Positions 9,337 to 16,562 of a DNA stretch of 64,000 nt are shown here, piece by piece. Made by a program: the position numbers and the translations under genes. The DNA is from Lutibacter sp. (lineage in GTDB: Bacteria > Bacteroidota > Bacteroidia > Flavobacteriales > Flavobacteriaceae). The stretch is from the NCBI RefSeq assembly GCF_013041805.1, contig NZ_JABDRI010000076.1, positions 23,964 through 87,963 of the forward strand, read 5' to 3'. Position 1 is the first letter of the stretch; the number at the start of each line of letters is the position of its first letter. The notes under the pieces were generated by a model that saw nothing but the letters and a program-made list of their open reading frames with translations, was not told where the DNA came from and made no database searches.

Positions 9337-9354
9337 TTTTCTGACTTTGAAAAA

Positions 9355-9362
9355 CAAAGCTA
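9355..9362 (-). promoter_or_regulatory. Candidate -7 element of the histidine kinase/response regulator operon
   Basis: The minus strand reads TAGCTTTG, matching TAnnTTTG. Transcription would start near 9348, which excludes the TTG at 9357 and leaves about 12 bases of leader before the TTG at 9336. Confidence 0.5.
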
Positions 9363-9364
9363 CT

Positions 9365-9398
9365 AAAAAAAGCCTTAAATAAATTTCAAGGCTTTTTT
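9365..9398 (-). terminator. Intrinsic terminator after the 53-residue lipoprotein gene
   Basis: AAAAAAAGCCTT and AAGGCTTTTTT form a stem around an AT-rich loop, followed by T residues on the minus strand. It separates the lipoprotein gene from the kinase operon, so the two are transcribed independently. Confidence 0.75.
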
Positions 9399-9436
9399 AA
9401 AACTATTTCGTACTATTAAAGTATGTTTAAAACTCT

Positions 9437-9598
9437 TTAGTCTCTTGTGTTATCCCAAGTCGCACTTCCATCATCACCTGTTGCGAAAAGTTCATCTTGT
9501 GAATAGAGATCTTCATCTGCCGATAAATTATCAGAAGTACAAGAAGTTAATGCTATAGATAAAATAGAAAATGCGAAAATAAATTTTAATGCTTTCAT
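9437..9598 (-). CDS. Tiny acidic lipoprotein, 53 residues, unknown function
   Basis: A short gene starting at ATG 9598 and ending at TAA 9437. The first 20 residues form a lipoprotein signal (MKALKFIFAFSILSIALTSC) with Cys20 as the lipidation site, leaving a mature peptide of 34 residues. The mature part is very acidic (SADEDLYSQDELF, then TGDDGSATWDNTRD). It has its own -7 box (9641-9648), three upstream 21-bp repeats and its own terminator, all of which argue that it is a real expressed gene. I do not recognise a family. The three repeats upstream suggest control by the neighbouring LytTR regulator; that link is inference. Confidence 0.75.
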   Translation of the reverse strand: MKALKFIFAFSILSIALTSCTSDNLSADEDLYSQDELFATGDDGSATWDNTRD

Positions 9599-9640
9599 AA
9601 TATTGGGGTTTAAAATTTGTAATTACTTAATTAGTAAACC

Positions 9641-9648
9641 CAAAATTA
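9641..9648 (-). promoter_or_regulatory. Candidate -7 element of the small lipoprotein gene
   Basis: The minus strand reads TAATTTTG, a match to TAnnTTTG. The start point would be near 9634, giving a leader of about 36 bases. The first 21-bp repeat begins 29 bases upstream of this box, a typical position for an activator. Confidence 0.5.
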
Positions 9649-9677
9649 ACGAACTAAAAGGTTAAAAAATAATTTAA

Positions 9678-9740
9678 ATACCTTTTATTAGTGTAAACAT
9701 ACCTTTTGTTAGTATAAACATACCTTTTGTTATGTAAAAC
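9678..9740. repeat. Three head-to-tail 21-bp repeats, probable LytTR operator
   Basis: Three directly repeated 21-bp units occupy 9678-9698, 9699-9719 and 9720-9740. Each begins ATACCTTTT, continues TTA, and ends in TAAAC or AAAAC; units 1 and 2 differ at two positions. LytTR-family regulators bind direct repeats spaced about 21 bp (two helical turns), so the geometry fits. The last unit touches the stop codon of the LytTR gene, and the array lies just upstream of the lipoprotein promoter. Confidence 0.7.
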
Positions 9741-10465
9741 TAACTTACCGACAAATAAGAATATTCGGATAATGCTTTATTTATATTCCTAATATTATTA
9801 ATATACGTTTTTGTAAATGGAACTTCGTAACTATTCCGTTTTATTGTACAAATAGATTTTCCAAACTGAATTCTTGATATAAAATTTTTATTAATAATAT
9901 AACTTTTATGTATTCTATAAAAATTATTAGGTAATACGTCTTGAAAAGTCTTCAATGTTTTAAAAGCGGTAATTCTATTTCCATCATTCATATAAAAATC
10001 GGTACTATTATTATCTGCTTTTAAAAAAAGTATCTCGTCAGTTTTCAAATATTGATAATCTTTATATGATTTTAAGCAGATGTTTTTTCTTGACTTTGCA
10101 GGGATTCGTTTCAAAATTTTTAAAATTGACTTTCTTATCTCTAATTCTTCTATAGGATTTAATAAAAAGTCGAAAAAACCATTTTTAATAACATCATATA
10201 CCTTCCCTTTAGAGGAAGATATTGCAATAAAAATTGGAAAATCATCATTAAACAAATTAAGTTCTTGAGCAAACTTAAAAGGATTATTAAATGTAGAATC
10301 AATATTAAAAAAAACTAAATCTGGTGTTTCTCTTAATATTATGTTCATTGCTGAATTGTAGTCACTAGAAGTTCCAATACAATTAAATTCAAAGTAATCT
10401 TCTAAAACATCTTTAATACTTTGAATGGTAAAATTATCGTGGTCAATAATAAAGTAATTTCGCAT
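9740..10465 (-). CDS. LytTR-family DNA-binding regulator with a degenerate receiver domain
   Basis: A 241-residue regulator. Residues 1-120 have the length and pattern of a receiver domain (MRNYFIIDHDN, then PDLVFFNIDSTF), but the expected phospho-acceptor Asp54 is Asn, and the second residue of the acidic pair is His9. Phosphorylation by the usual chemistry is therefore unlikely. Residues about 145-241 are a LytTR DNA-binding domain, recognisable by NNFYRIHKSYIINKNFI. The frame is open from 10576, but I chose ATG 10465 because receiver homology begins exactly there and a -7 box (10495-10502) lies 30 bases upstream. The downstream 21-bp repeats are its likely binding sites. Confidence 0.88.
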   Translation of the reverse strand: MRNYFIIDHDNFTIQSIKDVLEDYFEFNCIGTSSDYNSAMNIILRETPDLVFFNIDSTFNNPFKFAQELNLFNDDFPIFIAISSSKGKVYDVIKNGFFDFLLNPIEELEIRKSILKILKRIPAKSRKNICLKSYKDYQYLKTDEILFLKADNNSTDFYMNDGNRITAFKTLKTFQDVLPNNFYRIHKSYIINKNFISRIQFGKSICTIKRNSYEVPFTKTYINNIRNINKALSEYSYLSVS

Positions 10466-10484
10466 AATTTGGAGGGGACAAATT
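10466..10484 (-). promoter_or_regulatory. Small leader hairpin directly in front of the LytTR start codon
   Basis: AATTTG and CAAATT flank a 7-base loop, and the hairpin ends at the base before the ATG. It could hinder ribosome access and tune translation. Only six base pairs, mostly A-U, support it. Confidence 0.3.
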
Positions 10485-10494
10485 TTGTTCTTAG

Positions 10495-10502
10495 CAAATT
10501 TA
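10495..10502 (-). promoter_or_regulatory. Candidate -7 element of the LytTR regulator gene
   Basis: The minus strand reads TAAATTTG, matching TAnnTTTG, with a predicted start near 10488. This supports the ATG at 10465 over upstream starts. Confidence 0.45.
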
Positions 10503-10679
10503 CTAAAAATTTCAAGAAATATTGTATGGTTTCTCCTTCCTTTTTTTATGGTAAAATCTTTAAAGACATGGATCAATAGTATTAATTTTATAGATATAAT
10601 CTATCTATGATAGATTCTTTTAAGTTAACCCCCTTTTAAGACATACTTATCTATTAATTAAATTTTAGGTTAACACAAA

Positions 10680-10877
10680 ATGAAGAAGAAAATCAATAAA
10701 TATAAAAAATCAAAAACCCCTACAAACATGAAAAAAAATACTAACACAAATTCTAAAAATAGCAATTACTGCTCAGAAAATTCTAAAAATAGTACTTCTG
10801 AAAATAATCAAGATCTTAAAAAAAATAGCTATCCAAGTGATATTCTAGGTTTATTTCAGCGCTTAGGGATTGAGTAA
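10680..10877 (+). CDS. Small Asn/Lys/Ser-rich ORF of unknown function
   Basis: A 65-residue reading frame divergent from the LytTR gene. A second ATG at 10728 (MKKNTNTNSK) would give 49 residues. The body is low-complexity, with a repeated ENSKNS-like segment around one Cys (NSNYCSENSKNS), but the C-terminus SDILGLFQRLGIE looks like a structured, possibly helical tail. There is no signal peptide and no TAnnTTTG box in the 100 bases upstream. It may be a real peptide gene or a chance frame in AT-rich DNA. Conservation of the C-terminal tail in relatives would decide this. Confidence 0.35.
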   Translation: MKKKINKYKKSKTPTNMKKNTNTNSKNSNYCSENSKNSTSENNQDLKKNSYPSDILGLFQRLGIE

Positions 10878-10965
10878 ATCCACTATTAAATAGTCTAAAC
10901 TAACTAATAATGTAAGTCTATACTCCTAAAATTTAATTCATTATTTTAAAAGTTCCATAAATAAC

Positions 10966-11000
10966 AAAAGCTGAATGACGTTAACATCATTCAGCTTTTA
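10966..11000 (-). terminator. Intrinsic terminator after the SusCD operon
   Basis: AAAAGCTGAATGA pairs perfectly with TCATTCAGCTTTT around a 9-base loop. It lies 40 bases after the susD-like stop, and could also end the small plus-strand ORF. Confidence 0.8.
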
Positions 11001-11039
11001 ATCTTCATATAAACTTTAATTACATAAAGTTCCTATTCA

Positions 11040-12689
11040 TTAATTTTGATCACCAGGTCCAATATTTGGATTGGCATCAATTTCCTTTTGTGGAATTTTA
11101 AAGATCCAATTATTATTTAGTGATGGTTTTTCTTGACGGAATCCATCTTGGTAAAGTACTTCAGATGCTCCAGATCCACCATTTGCAGCGTGGTCAATAC
11201 CTTGATCCCAACGTATATAATCAGTATATCCAAATCCTTCTCCCCATAATTCTAAACCACGTTGAAATTTAATATGATCCATTAATGAAGATTGGCTATT
11301 ATAGATTGAAACATCGTATGCACTATCACGTGCTTCACCTAATGGTCTTAATGCATTTTGTGCAGCAGAAACATTATTTAGCATAGCTTCTGCTTCTGCT
11401 TCAATTAAGTACATTTCAGAAGAACGCATATAAATAATATCATCTGGGTCAATAGATCCAGGATTTTTTTGTCTTTGTTTCATGTGCATATATGGGTGCG
11501 TTCTATGACCAGAAACCATTCCATACGTAGCTTTAATAGCAGCAATAGCCGCATTAAATTCAGCTTCAGTAGTATATAAAGGGTTTGTATTATTGGCCCA
11601 ACCACCAGTACCATTAGACGCTGAACTACTAGAATTTGGTGCATCTATTAAAAATACATTTTTTCTATAATCAGTATCAGGAATTGCATCAACCAATCTT
11701 CTATCAGCAATTTTAGGATTACCTCTAATCTGACTTCCATTGAATGTATTACTCATTAAATAAAAATAAGAACGGAAGTAGGTAGTTTCTGCATCAATTA
11801 CATTACTACCCCAAATAACTTCAGGAAGTGTATTTTTATTAAATCCATCCATCCAATCACTTTCATCCATTATTGGATAATTTTGACGCGCTAATTTAGC
11901 AGCATCAGCAGCAATTCTCCATTGTCCACTATTTAATGCAATTCGCGCTTTTATACCATAGGCAACATCAATGTTTAATTGTGATTTGGCAGCAGCAGTT
12001 CCAGTTGGTCTAGCTGTAGCTCCTTGGAAATATCCAATTGCAGTATCAATATCTAACATACATTGATCATAGATCTCTTGTACTGTAGATCTTGGTGCAC
12101 TTGTAAATGGTGCTTCAGAAGCAAATAATAATGGTACTCCTGGATCAGTAGATGGGTTTCCAATCAAATATCCTTTAGCAAAATGCTGAATTAACGATAG
12201 ATACGCATAAGCTCTATAGGTATAAGCTTGTCCAATAATTTCTTTAAGTCTAGCATCTTCTGGAATACTTCCGTCAGTTGCTTTATTAATTATGGCATTT
12301 GAACTAGCAATAATATTATAACGGTGATACCAAAGTATTTCATTCGTTAATGATGTTTCTTGCGTATGATCTATCCACTGCGTTGTATTTTGCCAGCTTA
12401 AATTATTCGCTCTAGCTGAATGTATAACACCACCTACTAAGTTATCTCCCATAGGCACCCAATAGTGCTCACCTGCTCTTGCAGTATTCCCTCCAGGCAG
12501 TATAGTTTGAGATTGAGAATACAATCCTCGGTGTAACCCTTGTAATATTAAAAACATATTATCAGCAGTTGCCAAGGCATCAGCAGACGAAATAGCGTCT
12601 GTTGGTTTAGTTTCCAGAAAATCTTCTGAACACGATGTTACTGTAATAGCTCCTATTACGAATAACAATAAAATTAGTTTTTTTAACAT
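11040..12689 (-). CDS. SusD/RagB-family nutrient-binding outer-membrane lipoprotein
   Basis: A 549-residue surface lipoprotein that works as the lid of a SusC-type TonB-dependent channel. The signal peptide has the lipobox TSC near residue 20 (ITVTSCSEDFLETKPTDAIS); the segment after the Cys is the classic SusD start. TPR-like helices typical of SusD follow (GQAYTYRAYAYLSLIQHFAKGY) and the C-terminal region contains RGLELWGEGFGYTDYIRWDQG. It lies 29 bases downstream of the susC-like gene. No glycoside hydrolase, lyase or sulfatase is adjacent, so the ligand cannot be predicted; peptides or a soluble glycan are both possible. Confidence 0.95.
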   Translation of the reverse strand: MLKKLILLLFVIGAITVTSCSEDFLETKPTDAISSADALATADNMFLILQGLHRGLYSQSQTILPGGNTARAGEHYWVPMGDNLVGGVIHSARANNLSWQNTTQWIDHTQETSLTNEILWYHRYNIIASSNAIINKATDGSIPEDARLKEIIGQAYTYRAYAYLSLIQHFAKGYLIGNPSTDPGVPLLFASEAPFTSAPRSTVQEIYDQCMLDIDTAIGYFQGATARPTGTAAAKSQLNIDVAYGIKARIALNSGQWRIAADAAKLARQNYPIMDESDWMDGFNKNTLPEVIWGSNVIDAETTYFRSYFYLMSNTFNGSQIRGNPKIADRRLVDAIPDTDYRKNVFLIDAPNSSSSASNGTGGWANNTNPLYTTEAEFNAAIAAIKATYGMVSGHRTHPYMHMKQRQKNPGSIDPDDIIYMRSSEMYLIEAEAEAMLNNVSAAQNALRPLGEARDSAYDVSIYNSQSSLMDHIKFQRGLELWGEGFGYTDYIRWDQGIDHAANGGSGASEVLYQDGFRQEKPSLNNNWIFKIPQKEIDANPNIGPGDQN

Positions 12690-12718
12690 AATTATATTTT
12701 TTTATTATTATGAATCAA

Positions 12719-15700
12719 TTAAAATGATACGTTTAAACCTACTGAGAAAATTCTTGAAGGATTAAAATCATTACCTGCTGCAGTTCCTGCTAAAGAGTAT
12801 TGAGGGTCTAAACCATCCCTTTTACTTTTCAAAAATAAATTTTCTCCAGTAACAGAAAGTCTTAAATTGTCAACTCCTATTTTGTTAGTAATAGAACTAT
12901 CAAAAGAGTATCCTAAGTTAATATTCTTAAGTGCCCAAAACGAAGCATCTGTTAAAAAACGAGTAGATTGAGATTGTACTAAATCAACATTTCCATTTTC
13001 TAATCTAGGTACACTTGTAACATCTCCAGGTGCACGCCATGCGTTTAAAATATCTGGGTGGTAAGATCTTCCAAAAGTACCACTGTGCATCATTGCTGAA
13101 TATCCATTATCTAAAACTTTTCCTCCAATACCATAAGTTATTAAAACATTTAAATTAAATCCTTTATAACTAAAGCTATTTGTAATTGAACCTAAAAGAT
13201 CTGGCAAGGTAGAATCTCCTGTGTAGGCTCTTTCTGTATCTTGCCAATCGTTTGTTGTTTCTTGCTCACCATTTGCATCTAAAACAGGTACACTGTTACC
13301 ATCATCATCTATTTCAAACATTAAAAATAATTGATCACCTGTTGCAGGGTCTACACCTGCTGTATGAAGTAAGAAGAAATCATATCTTGATCTACCTATT
13401 TCCCATCTTTTAGAACCATTTACAAATGGATCTGGCAAACTTGTAATTTCGTTTTTAAATGTTGAACCTTGTAATGTTAAGTCCCATTTAAAATCAAGCG
13501 TATTTACTAAATGTCCTGTTAAACCAACTTCCCATCCTGAATTATACATATCAGCTACGTTTGCAGGATATGAATTCAATCCATTACTCAATGCAATTGG
13601 TAAATCATATAAAAGATCTGAAGAATTTCTTTTGTAATATTCTATCGATCCATCTATTAAATTATCGAATAAACCAAACTCTAAAGCTACATCAAAACTT
13701 TCAACAGTTTCCCATTGTAAATTTGCATTCCCTATTTCACTCCATATAATTGCAGGACTGGCAGCATTAGATGTTAAACCATATCTAGGTTGTGATAAGA
13801 AAAAGTCTCCTAAATCATCATTACCAACTTCACCGTAAGATCCTCTTAATTTTAAATCATCTACAAATGTTACATTTTCCATAAAATCTTCTTGATCAAT
13901 TCTCCAAGAAGCACCTACAGAATAAAAGTTACCCCATCTTGCATCTGCACTAAACACAGAAGAACCATCTCTTCTTGCAGAAGCACTTAAATAATATTTA
14001 TTATCAAAATTATAGTTAGCTCTTAAAAAATAACCTTCGATAGTTTTATTTGTTGTTGCACCACCTAAACTAATGATATTTGCAAAATTGTCAAATTCAT
14101 AAATTCCTTCAGCAGTTTGTTCAATAGCCATACCATTCATAGAAGAAAATTGTCTGTCAAAACTTTCATGTCCCGCCGTAATTTCTAAATTATGCAGATC
14201 GTTAAAAGTTTTATTGTATGATAAAATTTGATTGAAGTTTTCTACCTCTCTTCGAGATCTTGTTTCTGCGTATCTTCCTGTAGGTTGCGCATCTCCAATA
14301 ATATTATTTTCGTATTCCTTACTTAGTAATTCATTGATATCTCTACCGTAGTTAACTCTAAAGTTAAGACCATCTACTATTTTGAAGTCTGCGTAATATC
14401 TAAAACCATACGTATTATTTCTAGTACGTTCATCATTTAATAATAATTCTTGAAGTGCGTGACGACCTTGACTAATTGGTCTTGTATTGATATTATATTC
14501 TGAATATCCTTCACCATTATCAAAAACAGGATTTCCAGCTGCATCAAGTACTAAATTTCCTTGCAAATCATTCACATATACTGGATACACTGAACCTATG
14601 TTTTTAGCAAAACCAAATGGGTTTACTATACTTCCAGAACCTGCAGATGTTGGGCCTGTAGAATTAGAAATAGTAATATTAGCACTACCTCCCATACTTA
14701 TTCTGTCATTCACATCAAAATCAGCATTTAAACGAGTTGTTAAACGGTCGAATGATGTTGTAACCACATATCCTTCTTCATCTAAATAAGAAGCAGAGAA
14801 AAATACTTTATGCTTGTCTCCACCACCTGCAATGTTTATATTGTAATTTGATCTAACAGCATTTTGTTCCATTTCATCGTACCAATCTAAACCTTTATAA
14901 ATTACATTTGCATTTGGATTTAAACGCCCGTCAGTCCCTACAATTTGATCATTAGGCACATCGAAAGGATTATACCCTAATTGACTAAAAATATTTGCTG
15001 ATGCATATGCTGGATCTCCACCACCTGCACTTGAATTTTTAAGCGCTTCCCACATAGTTTCATAATACTGACCAGGGGTAATTTCTTCAAAATTAGGTAT
15101 ACCTCTATCTACTAAACCATACTGAGTTGAAACACTTGCTTTTATATCTCCCTTAGTACCACTTTTTGTTGTGATTAAAACCACACCATTTGCAGCCCTA
15201 GAACCATATAATGAAGTAGAAGCAGCATCTTTAAGTATGGTAAACGATGCAATATCTTCTTGGTTAATTGTACTTAAAGCACCTTCATATTGCATACCAT
15301 CTACAATATATAGTGGCGTTGCGTTACCATTAAGAGTTCCAACACCACGAATAATAATTCCTGGAGACGAACCTGGCTGCCCAGAAGCTGAAGTAAATTG
15401 TACCCCAGTTGCTTTACCTTCAATCGCTGCGATTGGAGAAGTAACATTTCTAATAGCTAAATCTTCTGATCCAATTACACTAGCAGATCCTGTAAAGGCT
15501 TCTTTTGTAGATGTACCATAAGCCGTTACAATAACTTCATCAAGTAAATTTGCATCTTCTTGCATTGTAACATTTAATGTACTACTTGCCCCAACTTTGA
15601 CATCCTTAGATTTCATACCCATATATGAGAATCTTAGAACATCACCAACACTTGCCATAATAGTAAATTTCCCATCAAAATCTGTTTGAGTTCCATTCGA

Positions 15701-15844
15701 AGTTCCTTTAACTAAAACGGTTACACCCGGCAAAGGGCCACTACCATCTGTTACAGTACCTGAAATTGTTTTCTCTTGTGCAAAAGAAAATTGCACCACC
15801 AACGCTAATAAAAGCGTTAAAATTCCATTAAACTTTGTTTTCAT
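12719..15844 (-). CDS. SusC/RagA-family TonB-linked outer-membrane receptor
   Basis: A 1041-residue TonB-dependent transporter. The signal peptide ends near SFAQ (residue 22). A carboxypeptidase-D-like regulatory domain covers about 25-105 (ISGTVTDGSGPLPGVTVLVKG). A TonB-box region (LDEVIVTAYGT) is followed by the plug domain, with the SusC signature SFTILKDAASTSLYGSRAANG. The rest is the 22-stranded barrel, ending in an aromatic residue (FSVGLNVSF) as outer-membrane barrels do. It takes energy from TonB-ExbBD to import the ligand captured by the SusD-like partner encoded next. No dedicated sigma/anti-sigma pair lies beside it, and I found no TAnnTTTG box in its long upstream region. Confidence 0.96.
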   Translation of the reverse strand: MKTKFNGILTLLLALVVQFSFAQEKTISGTVTDGSGPLPGVTVLVKGTSNGTQTDFDGKFTIMASVGDVLRFSYMGMKSKDVKVGASSTLNVTMQEDANLLDEVIVTAYGTSTKEAFTGSASVIGSEDLAIRNVTSPIAAIEGKATGVQFTSASGQPGSSPGIIIRGVGTLNGNATPLYIVDGMQYEGALSTINQEDIASFTILKDAASTSLYGSRAANGVVLITTKSGTKGDIKASVSTQYGLVDRGIPNFEEITPGQYYETMWEALKNSSAGGGDPAYASANIFSQLGYNPFDVPNDQIVGTDGRLNPNANVIYKGLDWYDEMEQNAVRSNYNINIAGGGDKHKVFFSASYLDEEGYVVTTSFDRLTTRLNADFDVNDRISMGGSANITISNSTGPTSAGSGSIVNPFGFAKNIGSVYPVYVNDLQGNLVLDAAGNPVFDNGEGYSEYNINTRPISQGRHALQELLLNDERTRNNTYGFRYYADFKIVDGLNFRVNYGRDINELLSKEYENNIIGDAQPTGRYAETRSRREVENFNQILSYNKTFNDLHNLEITAGHESFDRQFSSMNGMAIEQTAEGIYEFDNFANIISLGGATTNKTIEGYFLRANYNFDNKYYLSASARRDGSSVFSADARWGNFYSVGASWRIDQEDFMENVTFVDDLKLRGSYGEVGNDDLGDFFLSQPRYGLTSNAASPAIIWSEIGNANLQWETVESFDVALEFGLFDNLIDGSIEYYKRNSSDLLYDLPIALSNGLNSYPANVADMYNSGWEVGLTGHLVNTLDFKWDLTLQGSTFKNEITSLPDPFVNGSKRWEIGRSRYDFFLLHTAGVDPATGDQLFLMFEIDDDGNSVPVLDANGEQETTNDWQDTERAYTGDSTLPDLLGSITNSFSYKGFNLNVLITYGIGGKVLDNGYSAMMHSGTFGRSYHPDILNAWRAPGDVTSVPRLENGNVDLVQSQSTRFLTDASFWALKNINLGYSFDSSITNKIGVDNLRLSVTGENLFLKSKRDGLDPQYSLAGTAAGNDFNPSRIFSVGLNVSF

Positions 15845-16246
15845 ATTTTAATTATTTGAATTAATTCTTTCACAAGTTTAAGGAATTTTTAACTGTTATT
15901 TAAGAACTTTGTTAAATTCCTTCATTTTATTAACATAATTTTGTGTTTTTTTTAACAAAAACAGGTTTAAGGGCAGGTTCCAAGCTGTTCTTTACAATAT
16001 ATACCCCTTTATTTGTAATACTTCTTAAGGAACATATTTATAAGTATTGACGTGCTTTTTTTGTAAAATAGTACATTTAAAAATAAAAAAATAGAATAAA
16101 GTGATTTTTTAAAGTTCAGAAAAGAGCCACAAATAGGTTTTACTTCAAAAAAAGTTATTTATTTCAAATAATAATTAAGTAAGTGAGCAGTAAAGTATTT
16201 TCAGTAACAATATAGTCCCAATTAATAAAAAAATGGTCATAAAAAA
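15845..16246. other. Gene-free stretch upstream of the susC-like gene
   Basis: About 400 bases without a coding gene. It must contain the SusCD promoter, but I cannot place a convincing -7 element. The nearest 100 bases to the start are AT-rich with no strong hairpin. I see nothing else in it. Confidence 0.6.
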
Positions 16247-16314
16247 GGAAAGTAATAGAAACTTTTTTAAATTAAACAGCTAATTATTAGTGTTTTAAGT
16301 TTCTTTTACTTTCC
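16247..16314 (-). terminator. Long-stem terminator downstream of tRNA-Leu
   Basis: Two 18-base arms (16247-16264 and 16297-16314) pair with a single mismatch around a loop of about 32 bases, followed on the minus strand by TTTTTT. It begins 18 bases after the tRNA 3' end. The stem is unusually long for a tRNA terminator. Confidence 0.6.
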
Positions 16315-16331
16315 CTTGGTTAGTAAACTAG

Positions 16332-16413
16332 TACCTCGAGCGGGAATCGAACCCGCACTCCCGAAAGAACTGGATTTTGAATCCAGCGCGTCTACCAATT
16401 CCGCCATCGAGGC
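16332..16413 (-). tRNA. tRNA-Leu (anticodon CAA)
   Basis: Read on the minus strand, the gene starts GCCTCGATGGCGGAATTGG. It has a 7-bp acceptor stem (first pair G-U), a Leu-type D-arm, and an anticodon stem CTGGA/TCCAG enclosing TTCAAAA, so the anticodon is CAA, reading UUG. It also has a long variable arm and a T-arm with GGTTCGATTCC. The discriminator base is A. The 3' CCA is not encoded. Confidence 0.96.
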
Positions 16414-16502
16414 AATTCACAATTGGAATGCAAATTTAATAATTATTTTTATCTAATTGATAAAAACTTTATGAAGTTATACTATTAACATATAAATAAT
16501 TT

Positions 16503-16510
16503 TAAATTTG
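16503..16510 (+). promoter_or_regulatory. Candidate -7 element of the prs-rplY operon
   Basis: TAAATTTG matches TAnnTTTG. The predicted start is near 16517, leaving a leader of about 45 bases before prs. Confidence 0.5.
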
Positions 16511-16562
16511 TACCTAACAAACAACAACACAAAAAAAATCAATCAATTAACACAACTAAAAA

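Noticed and set aside
9678..9740. The 21-bp repeats as a minimal CRISPR array
   Set aside because: Units are adjacent without spacers and no cas gene is present.
10466..10576. N-terminal 37-codon extension of the LytTR protein
   Set aside because: A -7 box lies inside it and receiver homology starts at the ATG at 10465.
14487..14789. 100-residue open frame on the plus strand
   Set aside because: Antisense to the susC-like barrel; codon pattern follows the real gene.
16332..16413. tRNA-Leu as an integration site for a mobile element
   Set aside because: No integrase, no repeated tRNA end and ordinary housekeeping genes on both sides.
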